Origin: Janthinobacterium sp. J1-1
GTDB lineage: Bacteria > Pseudomonadota > Gammaproteobacteria > Burkholderiales > Burkholderiaceae_D
Direction of reading: 5' to 3'
Assembly: GCF_030944405.1 (NCBI RefSeq)
Contig: NZ_CP132339.1
Coordinates: forward strand, 2,542,001 to 2,606,000
DNA length: 64,000 bases
Each line of letters begins with the position of its first letter. The stretch's first letter is position 1. The translations under genes were made by a program, and so were the position numbers. The notes under the pieces were generated by a model. That model was given only the letters and a program-made list of their open reading frames with translations. It had not been told where the DNA came from and searched no databases. This document shows positions 1 to 7,868 of this stretch, in pieces.

Positions 1-542
1 CGCGCGCGCTGGTGGCGGGCGGCATCCGCGTGCTGGAAGTAACCTTGCGCACCAAGCACGGCCTGGACGCGATCCGCGCCATGTCCGAAGTGCCGGGCGC
101 CATCGTCGGCGTGGGCACCTTGACCCGTCCTGAAGAATTCGCCGCCGCGCGCGATGCCGGCGCCGTGTTCGGCGTTTCGCCGGGCCTGACCAGCGCCCTG
201 GTGGCCGCCGCGAAAAGCAGCGGCCTGCCGCTGTTGCCTGGCGTAATGACCCCGGGTGAAGTGATGGCGGCGCGTGAAAACGGCTTCCAGCAACTGAAGT
301 TGTTCCCGGCCGTGCCAGCCGGCGGCATCGGCATGCTCAACGCCATCTACGGCCCGCTGCCGGACGTGACGTTCTGCCCGACCGGCGGCATTTCGCAGGA
401 AACGGCGTCGCAGTTCCTGGCGCTGAAAAACGTCGCCTGCGTGGGCGGTTCGTGGCTGACGCCGAAAGACGCGATCGCGGCCGGCAACTGGGACCGCATC
501 ACGGAAATCGCCAAGGCGGCCAGCGGCCTGCGCTCCGCCTAA
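1..542 (+). CDS. eda: KDPG aldolase, 5' end outside window
   Basis: 2-dehydro-3-deoxyphosphogluconate aldolase, the Entner-Doudoroff enzyme that splits KDPG into pyruvate and glyceraldehyde 3-phosphate in the cytoplasm. The reading frame is open to the first base of the window (RALVAGGIRVLEVTLRT), so the N-terminus is missing and the GTG at 12 is internal. Visible family marks are VLEVTLRT with the catalytic Glu, GVGTL, the Schiff-base lysine in QLKLFPA, the phosphate-binding FCPTGGI and the C-terminal VGGSWL. A rho-independent terminator follows at 579-605. A HexR-like regulator lies 4 kb downstream, which fits local control of sugar-acid metabolism. Confidence 0.93.
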   Translation, partial: RALVAGGIRVLEVTLRTKHGLDAIRAMSEVPGAIVGVGTLTRPEEFAAARDAGAVFGVSPGLTSALVAAAKSSGLPLLPGVMTPGEVMAARENGFQQLKLFPAVPAGGIGMLNAIYGPLPDVTFCPTGGISQETASQFLALKNVACVGGSWLTPKDAIAAGNWDRITEIAKAASGLRSA

Positions 543-578
543 ACGTTACGCCTGGGCGCTCCGCCTGAGTTGCTATCC

Positions 579-613
579 AACGGCAAGCTTGCAACGCTTG
601 CCGTTTTCTTTTC
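579..613 (+). terminator. Rho-independent terminator after eda
   Basis: Perfect 10-bp inverted repeat AACGGCAAGC / GCTTGCCGTT (579-588 and 596-605) around a 7-nt loop, followed by a T-rich tract TTCTTTT. It ends the eda transcript and lies just before the start of the next gene. Confidence 0.8.
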
Positions 614-626
614 TTCCAGGATACCC

Positions 627-1166
627 ATGCCAGACTTGCGCCGTCCCTTGACCGCTGGTGAAATCGCCATGGCGCGCAGCGTCTTTCATGACGGCATCGA
701 CTATGCGCGCGTGCGCGTGGTATGCGGCTCTTTTCTTCCCTTCAATTTGCAGGACCAGAACACGGCCATGACGCCGCGCGGCAGCCTGTATTTCATGCCG
801 CCCCAGTACCGCATTGACTTTTCACGCGAGGATGCGGGCGGCAAGCTGTTCTTCATCCATGAGATGGTGCATGTGTGGCAGTGGCAGCTGGGCTACAACT
901 GCATCTGGCACGGCTTGCTGCTGGCGCTGTTCGGCGGCTACTTTCGCCAGCGCGCCTACCGCTATGACAGCAGCATCCCGGGTACGGCGTTTGCCGGCTA
1001 CAACATGGAGCAGCAGGCCGAACTGGTCTCCCACTATTTTGGCGCCACGCAGCTGGGCCTGGCCTCGATGACGGCCAGGCTGCCTTTTTTGCGCGAGGTG
1101 CTGGGCGGCTTCTTGCAGTCGCCCGGCAATGCAAGCTTGCTGCCGCGGCGCTGGTTTACAAGGTGA
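627..1166 (+). CDS. Small zincin-like protein with HEMVH motif
   Basis: A protein of about 179 residues. The ATG at 627 is chosen because AGGA lies 7-10 bases upstream; the frame is open further upstream but that part overlaps the eda terminator. It contains HEMVHVWQWQ, a match to the HExxH zinc-metallopeptidase signature, followed by a hydrophobic patch, and a later NMEQQAELVSHYF segment where a third ligand could lie. Similar short HExxH proteins in Proteobacteria are sometimes annotated as Vgr-related or DUF4157-like (recalled, not searched). There is no signal peptide. The substrate is unknown; a role as toxin or effector is possible but unsupported by neighbours. It converges on the next gene with an 11-bp overlap. 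Confidence 0.75.
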   Translation: MPDLRRPLTAGEIAMARSVFHDGIDYARVRVVCGSFLPFNLQDQNTAMTPRGSLYFMPPQYRIDFSREDAGGKLFFIHEMVHVWQWQLGYNCIWHGLLLALFGGYFRQRAYRYDSSIPGTAFAGYNMEQQAELVSHYFGATQLGLASMTARLPFLREVLGGFLQSPGNASLLPRRWFTR

Positions 1167-1590
1167 GCTCGCCCTCGTCCTCGCCATCCCAGTAGTGGAT
1201 GCGCTTGGCTTGCACCTTGATCAGGATGATGCCTGGCGTGGCCGGGCCCTGCTTGAACCAGCGGTCCATGCTGTCGTCCCAGTGTGCTTCGAAGGCTTGC
1301 CGTTCGGTGATCAGCTCGGCCTGGCCTTCGACCGCGATAAACAGCGGCGGCGCGCCGAAGAGATGGGCCTTGCCCTGGTAGGCCAGGCCGACGGACGGAT
1401 CGCGGCGGATATCGTCGACCATGCGCGCGTCGGCCCAGGTGAAGTACCAGGAAGTGCCGTCGTAATCGACGTCCTCGTTATTGCTCATCGGCCGGGCCGC
1501 CAGCTGCCCGTTGTCGGTACGTGTCGACAACATCAGGTAGTCGATGTCGGCCATCTTTTTTGCCAGTTCCGGCAAGGTCATTGTGCTCAT
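1156..1590 (-). CDS. Pyridoxamine 5'-phosphate oxidase-family protein (general stress protein 26 type)
   Basis: A 144-residue split-barrel flavin-binding protein. The start at 1590 is set by a GGGAG ribosome-binding site 7 bases upstream. It begins MSTMTLPELAKKM and has the family features YLMLSTRTDNGQLAARPMS (strand pair lining the FMN site), WYFTWADARMVDDI, and VEGQAELI. The length and C-terminal WDGEDEGEL resemble the Bacillus GSP26-like group more than true PdxH, which is over 200 residues and ends with a conserved Arg-rich segment. It is likely a flavin- or heme-binding stress protein of unknown reaction. It stands alone as a monocistronic gene. Confidence 0.85.
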   Translation of the reverse strand: MSTMTLPELAKKMADIDYLMLSTRTDNGQLAARPMSNNEDVDYDGTSWYFTWADARMVDDIRRDPSVGLAYQGKAHLFGAPPLFIAVEGQAELITERQAFEAHWDDSMDRWFKQGPATPGIILIKVQAKRIHYWDGEDEGELTL

Positions 1591-1712
1591 GTGATGCTCC
1601 CGTGGTGGTGTGTGGCGCCACGACGGCGCGGTGCGCGCCGCCTCCATGGAGGGAGTTGACCACAGGATGGCGCCGGTCCTGCGTGCGGCAGTTCACGCTG
1701 GACCGCAGATAG

Positions 1713-2702
1713 TCAGGCCGGCGGTGTTGCGTGGGAGGTGCTGACGACCCGGTTGCGTCCGCCATCCTTGGCCTGGTACAGCGCGCGGTCGGCGGCGCCG
1801 ATCAGCTGGTCCATGTCGAGCGGCGCGGCGCCGCTCTGGGTCGCCACGCCGATGCTGACGGTAATGTGGCGCGCCGCGCCATCTTCGTGTCCATTCTCGA
1901 TCGCCAGCGCGCGCACGCCCTTGCGGATGGACTCGGCCAGGCCCAGCGCCTTGGCCGGTTCGGTGTCGGGCAGGATGGCGGCGAACTCTTCGCCGCCATA
2001 GCGGGCCAGCACATCGCCGGAACGGTTGAGCATGGTCGCCAGTGCCCCGGCCACCTGTTTCAGGCAAGTGTCGCCCTGCTGGTGGCCATACTGGTCGTTA
2101 TAGTCCTTGAAATGGTCGATATCGATCATCAGCAGCGACAGCGGGCTGCCGCTGCGCTTGGCGCGGCGCATTTCCTTGTCGATCGCGACGTCGAAATGGC
2201 GGCGGTTGGCCACGCCCGTCAGGCCGTCCGAAAAGGTTTGCGAGCGCAGCACCATGGTCTGCTCGCGCAGCAGTTTTTCACGGCCCACGGCGATGGTGAC
2301 GTCGGTGATCTGGATCAGGCAGTGGCGTGGCGCGCCCGGCAGGCTGATGGGCGTGACGGCCACCGCCTGCTGCATGCGCTCGCGGCCGTCGCTGGTCACC
2401 GCCGCCTGCGGGTACAGCGGGAACGGCGACTTGTGCAGCGATTGCGACAGCAGCGACTGGAAATTGTCGCGCAGGGCCTGGGTGATGGCCGATTCGATGC
2501 GCTTGTGCTGCAGTTCCGGGAACACGTCGAAAAAATCGCGGCCCAGCACGGTATCGGCTTTCCATCCGGAATGGCGCTCCAGCCAGCGGTTCCACAGCAC
2601 GATGCTGCGGTGCTGGTCCAGCACGATGGCGCCCAGGTTGACGGCGCCAATAATGCTTTCGAGCAGGGTCAAGCGCTGCAAGGTGTCGGGCATGGTGCTC
2701 AC
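1713..2702 (-). CDS. PAS-GGDEF diguanylate cyclase
   Basis: A 329-residue cytoplasmic protein that should make cyclic di-GMP from GTP. Residues about 10-135 are a PAS domain (IVLDQHRSIVLWNRWLERHSGW) and about 155-320 a GGDEF domain. The signature GGEEF at 236-240 is intact and RSGD at 227-230, five residues upstream, matches the RxxD allosteric inhibition site, so the enzyme should be active and product-inhibited. Its ATG overlaps the stop of the upstream cheC-like gene by 4 bases (2699-2702). The operon order cheY-cheC-dgc suggests the response regulator or CheC feeds into c-di-GMP output. No EAL domain or membrane segment is present. Confidence 0.95.
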   Translation of the reverse strand: MSTMPDTLQRLTLLESIIGAVNLGAIVLDQHRSIVLWNRWLERHSGWKADTVLGRDFFDVFPELQHKRIESAITQALRDNFQSLLSQSLHKSPFPLYPQAAVTSDGRERMQQAVAVTPISLPGAPRHCLIQITDVTIAVGREKLLREQTMVLRSQTFSDGLTGVANRRHFDVAIDKEMRRAKRSGSPLSLLMIDIDHFKDYNDQYGHQQGDTCLKQVAGALATMLNRSGDVLARYGGEEFAAILPDTEPAKALGLAESIRKGVRALAIENGHEDGAARHITVSIGVATQSGAAPLDMDQLIGAADRALYQAKDGGRNRVVSTSHATPPA

Positions 2703-3322
2703 GCCGGTCCAAAGACCTTGGCCAGGTAGCGGTTGACCTGTTCTTTCAGGTCGTGCAAGGCGGACAGGTCCAGTACAAACGCCACATAGCCGTGGATCTG
2801 GTGCTTGGCCAGCACGAAGTCGATATGCAGCATCAGCACCACGTCGTCGCCCTGGTCGCCGAAGACGGACAGGATTTCCGTGCTGGTGCCCACATGGTAG
2901 ACGGGCAGGGAGCCGTGCAGTTCGCTGTCGAACAGGTTGGCCAACGTGCCCACGCAGGAATTGAGGATGATGTTGCCGATTTCGCTCATCGCCTCCTGTT
3001 CCATTTCCGTCAGTTCCTGCAGCGGCACACTGTCGCCCACCATCAGGCGCACGATCTCCAGGCTTTTATCCTCGGGGAACATCAAGATGGCTTCGGTGGC
3101 GAAAGCGCCATCGTAGTGCTGGCTGACGCCGCAGATGCGGTCGCCGTCGCGCTTGCTGCCGAGCAGGGCCGCCGCATCGGCACGGTTCAAAAAGGTAATC
3201 GAGGGCACCGACATGGTGACTTCCTCGTTGACGATCTCGCTCATGGCGGCCGCCGCGTGGCCCACGCCGATATTGAAGATTTCGACCAGCGCGTCGTTTT
3301 CCAGCTCGGACAGGTTGACCAT
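2699..3322 (-). CDS. cheC: CheC-family phosphatase
   Basis: A 207-residue CheC/FliY-family protein. CheC enzymes dephosphorylate CheY-P through two helices carrying an E-x3-N motif. Here the first is ALVEIFNIGVGHAAAAMS and the second EAMSEIGNIILNSCVGTL, both intact. CheC is uncommon in Betaproteobacteria, where CheZ is the usual CheY phosphatase, which makes this pairing notable. The gene starts 2 bases after the cheY-like gene and overlaps the GGDEF gene by 4 bases, so the three are co-translated. The likely partner is the adjacent single-domain receiver. Confidence 0.9.
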   Translation of the reverse strand: MVNLSELENDALVEIFNIGVGHAAAAMSEIVNEEVTMSVPSITFLNRADAAALLGSKRDGDRICGVSQHYDGAFATEAILMFPEDKSLEIVRLMVGDSVPLQELTEMEQEAMSEIGNIILNSCVGTLANLFDSELHGSLPVYHVGTSTEILSVFGDQGDDVVLMLHIDFVLAKHQIHGYVAFVLDLSALHDLKEQVNRYLAKVFGPA

Positions 3323-3324
3323 GT

Positions 3325-3693
3325 TCAGGCGTCCAGCGTATCGATCAGCGCGTGGATGCGCACTTCCGTGATGGGTTTTTCCATGAAGCCCACTTTCAAT
3401 TCGCTGGCGCGGTTGCGGATGGCGTTTTGCACATTCGCCGTCACCAGGAAGATATGGGTCTGCGGATACAGGGCGCGCAGCTGCTCGGCGGCGGCCACGC
3501 CGCCCATGCCCGGCATATTAACGTCAAGCAATATCAGGTAAGGGTCGAGCGCCTTGACTTTCTCCAGCGCTTCTTCGCCCGTGGCCGCTTCGGTGATCTG
3601 CCAGCCGGCATGTTTGCTGAGAATGAACTGATGCGCCATCAAACGTGAAACCCGGCTGTCATCGACAACAAGTACCTGTTTACTGTGATCCAT
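3325..3693 (-). CDS. CheY-like single-domain response regulator
   Basis: A 122-residue stand-alone receiver domain. The acidic pocket is DD at 11-12, the phospho-acceptor is D57 in LILLDVNMPG, the Thr of LVTAN and the lysine of MEKPI complete the site. No output domain follows, so it acts by protein-protein interaction. It is the first gene of the operon cheY-cheC-GGDEF, with a 2-base gap to cheC. The likely cycle is phosphorylation by an unlinked histidine kinase, dephosphorylation by the neighbouring CheC, and some effect on the diguanylate cyclase. Confidence 0.93.
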   Translation of the reverse strand: MDHSKQVLVVDDSRVSRLMAHQFILSKHAGWQITEAATGEEALEKVKALDPYLILLDVNMPGMGGVAAAEQLRALYPQTHIFLVTANVQNAIRNRASELKVGFMEKPITEVRIHALIDTLDA

Positions 3694-3897
3694 TTGCTAT
3701 TCCTGAAACGTCATTTCTGTCAATCTCACATTTTCGCATAGATTGCCTGGGCAACCGATAATTCGCTATCCGAATTGCTTTAGGGCAAAAATTTTCATCT
3801 TTGCCCGCCTGCCGGCTGTTGCGCCGCCGCCCATGGCCCTGCTTGCCGGCCTGGCTATCCAGTAAAATAGCGCCATTCCCACTTCACCCTCCCTGCC

Positions 3898-4575
3898 ATG
3901 ACCCAAGACGAATTGAAGCAAGCCGTAGCCCGCACCGCGATTGATTATGTAGTGAAAGGCGAAATCATCGGCGTCGGTACCGGCTCGACCGCCAACTTTT
4001 TCATCGATGAACTGGCCAAGATCAAGGACAGCATCAAGGGCGCGGTTGCCTCGTCCGAAGCGACGGCCGCCCGCCTGGCCGGCCACGGCATCGCCGTGTT
4101 CGACCTGAACGACGTCAGCGAGATCGCCGTGTATATCGACGGCGCCGATGAAATCACGGCCGGCGGCGCCATGATCAAGGGCGGCGGCGCGGCATTGACG
4201 CGCGAAAAAATCGTCGCATCGGTATCGAAGAAATTCGTCTGCATCGCCGACGGCTCCAAGCTGGTCGAGACCCTGGGCGCGTTTCCGCTGCCGGTGGAAG
4301 TGGTGCCGATGGCGCGCGCCAGCGTCTCGCGCCAGCTGGCCGCGCTGGGCGGCACGCCGCGCCTGCGCCTGAAGCCCGGCAGCGACGAAGCCTTTATTAC
4401 CGACAACGGCGGCGAGATCATCGACGTGCTGGGCTTGCAGATTGCCGACCCGGTGGCGTTGGAACAGCAGATCAACCAGATCGTCGGCGTGATCGCCGTC
4501 GGCCTGTTCGCCGCGCGCGGCGCCAATGTGTGCCTGCTGGGGACGCCTGAAGGCGTGCGCACGCTGGCTTACTAA
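3898..4575 (+). CDS. rpiA: Ribose-5-phosphate isomerase A
   Basis: A 225-residue enzyme interconverting ribose 5-phosphate and ribulose 5-phosphate in the pentose phosphate pathway. The family motifs are all visible: [13 protein letters not shown] near the N-terminus (phosphate binding), [18 protein letters not shown] with the catalytic acids, [16 protein letters not shown] with the active-site lysines, and [15 protein letters not shown] at the end. Full family length. The start has no clear Shine-Dalgarno; a TAAAAT hexamer at 3863-3868 may be the -10. The gene is monocistronic and convergent with the regulator that follows. Confidence 0.97.
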   Translation: MTQDELKQAVARTAIDYVVKGEIIGVGTGSTANFFIDELAKIKDSIKGAVASSEATAARLAGHGIAVFDLNDVSEIAVYIDGADEITAGGAMIKGGGAALTREKIVASVSKKFVCIADGSKLVETLGAFPLPVEVVPMARASVSRQLAALGGTPRLRLKPGSDEAFITDNGGEIIDVLGLQIADPVALEQQINQIVGVIAVGLFAARGANVCLLGTPEGVRTLAY

Positions 4576-4601
4576 AAAACCTGCTGCGCCGCCGCCTCAG
4601 A

Positions 4602-5525
4602 TCAGATGGCGGTGTGCGAACGAATCTCGGCCAGGTGTTTTTTCATGTCGCTGATATCGCGTGCATGGTCGTCGCCGCGGCGCAGGGCGACGCTGACGGA
4701 CAGGATGTCGATCACCACCAGCGCCGACAGGCGCGAGATGGTGGGGGTATATAAATCGGTATTGTCGAGCGACTCGGCGATCAGCGCCACGTCGGCGTGC
4801 TGGCAGATCGGGCTGTGCGAGCCCGTCAGCACGATCACCTTCGCGCCGCGTTCCTTGGCAATGCGCGTCATTTCAATCAGCGAGACGGTAGTGCCGGTAT
4901 TCGAGATGGCAAACATCACGTCGCCTGGGCGCAGCATCGAGGCGGTGATCAGCTGCTGGTGCGAATCCTGGTTGGCGCCGCACGGCACGCCGAACAAGGG
5001 GAATTTCTGCTGGGCGTCGAGGGCGACGATGCCGGACGCGCCAAAGCCGAAAAACTCGATCCGCGCGGCCGCCGCCAGCAAGTCCACCGCCTGCTCGATG
5101 GCGCCGGGATCGAGGCTGTTGCGCGTGCGCTCCAGGCTGGTGGCGGTGAAATCGAACAGTTTTCCGGTAATGCTGCGCGGCGTGTCGTCGAACGACAGCG
5201 CCGCGTGGGTGGTCGGTATGCCCAGCACCAGGCTTTGCGCCAGCCGGATCTTCAGGTCGCGAAAACCGCTACAGCCGACCATGGTGCAAAAACGCAGCAC
5301 CGTCGGCTCGCTCAGTTCGGCCTGGCGCGCCAGGTCCGCCAGGTTGGCGTCGACCACGAAGCGGGGGTGGGCCAGGATGAACTCGGCCAGCTGGCGGCTG
5401 CCGCGCCGCAAGTCGGGCAGGGCGCGCGCGATGATATCGAGGATATTGCGGGCCGGGTCGGCCTCGGCGCCCTTTTGCAGCGCCTGTGCTGGCATGCGGC
5501 CGTTGTCGGCGTCTGCTGTGGGCAT
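4602..5525 (-). CDS. RpiR/HexR-family transcriptional regulator
   Basis: A 307-residue regulator. The N-terminal helix-turn-helix domain (about 25-105) reads DLRRGSRQLAEFIL...LADLARQAELSEPTVLRFCTMVGCSGFRDLKIRLAQSL, very like E. coli HexR. The C-terminal SIS sugar-phosphate-binding domain (about 140-290) contains FGFGASGIVALDAQQKF and FAISNTGTTVSLIEM. HexR represses Entner-Doudoroff genes and is released by KDPG, and eda lies at the window start. It is the second gene of a likely operon behind the FAD dehydrogenase (58-bp gap). It is also a candidate to bind the palindromes at 7062-7188, since it sits beside the catabolic island. Confidence 0.92.
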   Translation of the reverse strand: MPTADADNGRMPAQALQKGAEADPARNILDIIARALPDLRRGSRQLAEFILAHPRFVVDANLADLARQAELSEPTVLRFCTMVGCSGFRDLKIRLAQSLVLGIPTTHAALSFDDTPRSITGKLFDFTATSLERTRNSLDPGAIEQAVDLLAAAARIEFFGFGASGIVALDAQQKFPLFGVPCGANQDSHQQLITASMLRPGDVMFAISNTGTTVSLIEMTRIAKERGAKVIVLTGSHSPICQHADVALIAESLDNTDLYTPTISRLSALVVIDILSVSVALRRGDDHARDISDMKKHLAEIRSHTAI

Positions 5526-5583
5526 GGGTTTCTCTCTTCGATTGAGTCTTGTTGAACTGCTATTGTAAGGGCAGGCAGGTCGA

Positions 5584-7008
5584 TTAAACCAGCACCTTGC
5601 CCGGATTGAGCAGCCACAGCGGGTCGAGCGCCAGCTTGATCGCGCGCATGGCCGCCAGGTCGGCCGGCGTGCGCGTCAACCCCAGCACGCGCAGCTTCTT
5701 GCTGCCGATACCATGTTCGGCCGACACGGAACCGTGCATCTCGCCGGTAATACCGTACACCACATCCTGCACGGCGCGCGCGGCGCTGGCCGGCCAGTCC
5801 GGTTCATGCACGACGATATGCAGATTGCCGTCGCCCAGATGGCCGTAGATCAGAATGGTGGCCTGCGGCCATTTTTCGCGCAGGGCCGCCTCGCAGCGCT
5901 GCGCGGCCAGGCCCACGTCGGCGATCGCGAAGCTGACATCGAACGAGACCCGGCCAGGAATGAAACGCGGATATTCGCCGGGCGCGTCGCGGATGGCCCA
6001 GAAGGCCAGCGCGTCGGACTCGGTGGCCGCCAGCGCCGCGTCGTCCAGCACACCGTCTTCCAGCTGTTCGCCCAGGAACGCTTCGAAAGCCTCGGCCTGG
6101 CGCGCGGGATCGGCGCCGCTGCTTTCCAATAGCACATAGTAGGCGTGGCGGCCGGCCAGCGGCGCGCGCAGTTCCGGCATGCGTGAAGTAACGAAATCGT
6201 GGTAGCCGGGCCACATCACCTCGAACGCCGAGACCCCGGCCGGCAGCATGGCCTGCGCGCGCGACAGCAGGGTGGTCACCGCCTGGTAATCGGGCAGGCC
6301 GCAAAAGGCGGTCGACACGGCGCGCGGCTTGGGCCGCAGGCGCAGCACGGCGCGCGTGATCACGCCCAAGGTGCCTTCGCTGCCGATCAGCAGGTTGCGC
6401 AAGTCATAGCCGGTATTGTTCTTGATCATGCCGTGCGTGCCGCCGATGATGCTGCCGTCGGCCAGCACCGCTTCGATGTCGAGCGCCTGCTCGCGCATCA
6501 TGCCGTACTTGATGACGCGGTTGCCGCCCGCATTCGTGGCCAGGTTGCCGCCGATGGTGCAACTGCCGCGCGCACCCAGGTCGAGCGGAAACAGAAAACC
6601 GGCCGCGTCGGCCGCCACCTGCACCGTTTCCAGCGGCGTGCCGGCCAGCACCGTCATGGTACCCGACACCGTATCGATAGATTCAATGCCATTCATCAAT
6701 TCCAGGCTCAGCGCCAGTTCGCCGCCATGCAGGCAGGCGCCGCCCGTCAGCCCGGTCAGGCCACCCTGTGTCACCACCGGCAGGCGGTGGGCATGGCAGA
6801 TGGCCATGATGCGCGCCACCTGCTCGGTGCTGCGCGGGCGCGCCAGCGCCACCGGCTCGGCGCATGGCATGCGGCTCCAGTCGGCGTTCTTGCGGCCGGC
6901 AAATTCCTGCGGCAGCAGGATCACGTCACTGCCCAGCGCGGCGCGCAGGGCGGCCACGGCGGCGGAGGTATCGGCGGGGGAAAGTGCGGAAGCTGCAGCG
7001 CTCGTCAT
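5584..7008 (-). CDS. FAD-linked D-2-hydroxyacid dehydrogenase (DLD/GlcD/D2HGDH type)
   Basis: A 474-residue flavoprotein that oxidises a D-2-hydroxyacid, with no signal peptide or membrane segment. The PP-loop FAD-binding domain (about 35-220) shows LPVVTQGGLTGLTGGA, DLGARGSCTIGGNLATNAGG and IGSEGTLGVIT. The C-terminal domain has the metal-binding YGHLGDGNLH and SAEHGIGSKK of the D-lactate / D-2-hydroxyglutarate dehydrogenase group. The substrate cannot be told from sequence. It is divergent from the catabolic island and shares its 218-bp regulatory region, so it may handle an acid made by that pathway. The HexR-like regulator is 58 bp downstream on the same strand. Confidence 0.9.
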   Translation of the reverse strand: MTSAAASALSPADTSAAVAALRAALGSDVILLPQEFAGRKNADWSRMPCAEPVALARPRSTEQVARIMAICHAHRLPVVTQGGLTGLTGGACLHGGELALSLELMNGIESIDTVSGTMTVLAGTPLETVQVAADAAGFLFPLDLGARGSCTIGGNLATNAGGNRVIKYGMMREQALDIEAVLADGSIIGGTHGMIKNNTGYDLRNLLIGSEGTLGVITRAVLRLRPKPRAVSTAFCGLPDYQAVTTLLSRAQAMLPAGVSAFEVMWPGYHDFVTSRMPELRAPLAGRHAYYVLLESSGADPARQAEAFEAFLGEQLEDGVLDDAALAATESDALAFWAIRDAPGEYPRFIPGRVSFDVSFAIADVGLAAQRCEAALREKWPQATILIYGHLGDGNLHIVVHEPDWPASAARAVQDVVYGITGEMHGSVSAEHGIGSKKLRVLGLTRTPADLAAMRAIKLALDPLWLLNPGKVLV

Positions 7009-7061
7009 TGAATTGCTCCTGTGTTGTTGCGCCCGGATTACCTGGTCTGGTAGCGGCGATG

Positions 7062-7105
7062 AACGTTAGCTTAGCTTAACAATAAACGTTAGTCCAACTA
7101 TCTTT
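7062..7105. promoter_or_regulatory. Two AACGTTAG half-sites, probable operator
   Basis: The 8-mer AACGTTAG occurs at 7062-7069 and again at 7085-7092. The second copy continues as AACGTTAGT-CCA-ACTA, a partial version of the palindrome at 7168-7188. They lie about 54-84 bases upstream of the minus-strand FAD dehydrogenase start, where a divergent promoter would be. The likely binder is the TetR regulator at 18172 or the HexR-like regulator at 4602. Confidence 0.5.
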
Positions 7106-7143
7106 ATGGTGCAATGCAATAAGAAATAATGTGAAACTCTTCC

Positions 7144-7172
7144 TTGACAGTCGTTTATTTGATCAATAACAT
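7144..7172 (+). promoter_or_regulatory. Sigma70 promoter of the catabolic island
   Basis: TTGACA at 7144-7149, a 17-base spacer, and TAACAT at 7167-7172: a consensus -35 box and near-consensus -10 box. It points at the cupin gene starting at 7227. The -10 lies inside the palindrome at 7168-7188, the usual geometry for repression by promoter occlusion. Confidence 0.75.
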
Positions 7173-7188
7173 TAGTCTCACTAACGTT
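7168..7188. promoter_or_regulatory. 21-bp operator palindrome over the -10 box
   Basis: AACATTAGT-CTC-ACTAACGTT, two 9-base arms matching at 8 of 9 positions around a 3-base centre. It shares its arm sequence with the half-sites at 7062 and 7085, so three related sites flank the divergent promoters. Size and position suit a dimeric repressor. Confidence 0.65.
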
Positions 7189-7226
7189 GCGTGATAATTT
7201 TCGACATAACTTCCGGGAGATGAATA

Positions 7227-7868
7227 ATGATGATGTGGCCTGAACCTCGCCGTTTCGAGGTCGACGTGGATGCCGGCCTGATGCACGGCAGCGGCACGCG
7301 CTACCAGAAACGCCTGCAGGACCTGAACGGCCTGTATGCCGATGGCGCGGCCTTCGATGCGCGCCTGGCCAGCGGCGGCCAGGAGGTGGTCTACGACGTC
7401 ACCGATTTTCGTCCCAGCAGTTCGGCCGGCGATCTGATCACCGGCGTGACGCGCATGAGCCCGGGCAAGATCGGCGACGAGTTCTACCTGACGCGCGGCC
7501 ATGTGCACGCCATCCTCGACCGGCCCGAGCTGTATTACGGCCTGAAAGGCAAGGGCCTGATGCTGATGGAGTCGCCCGACGGCGAAACGCGCATCATCGA
7601 AGTGCTGCCGAACACGGCCTGCTATGTGGCGCCGCACTGGATACACCGTTCGGTCAACGTGGGCGACGAGGATTTCGTCATGCTGTTCTGCTATCCGGCC
7701 GATTCGGGCCAGGATTACGGCATCATCGAACGCTCGCAAGGCATGAAGCTGCGCATTGTCGACGACGGCGCCGGCGGCTGGCGCAGCGTGGAAAACCCGG
7801 CCTACACGGGCCGCTCGGAAGCGGACGTGCTGGCGCTGCTCGAACGCGGCAAGCAGGTGGCGGCATGA
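7227..7868 (+). CDS. Cupin-type glucose-6-phosphate isomerase
   Basis: A 213-residue single-domain cupin of the archaeal phosphoglucose isomerase family (PF06560 type). The metal-binding motif appears as GDEFYLTRGHVHAILDRPELYYGLKGKG, with the second cupin motif in YVAPHWIHRSVNVGDE. Enzymes of this fold isomerise glucose 6-phosphate and fructose 6-phosphate, but in a catabolic operon it may act on another aldose or ketose phosphate. Three tandem ATG codons occur at 7227, 7230 and 7233; GGGAG at 7215-7219 favours the first. It is the first gene of the island and overlaps the next gene by 4 bases (ATGA). Confidence 0.88.
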   Translation: MMMWPEPRRFEVDVDAGLMHGSGTRYQKRLQDLNGLYADGAAFDARLASGGQEVVYDVTDFRPSSSAGDLITGVTRMSPGKIGDEFYLTRGHVHAILDRPELYYGLKGKGLMLMESPDGETRIIEVLPNTACYVAPHWIHRSVNVGDEDFVMLFCYPADSGQDYGIIERSQGMKLRIVDDGAGGWRSVENPAYTGRSEADVLALLERGKQVAA

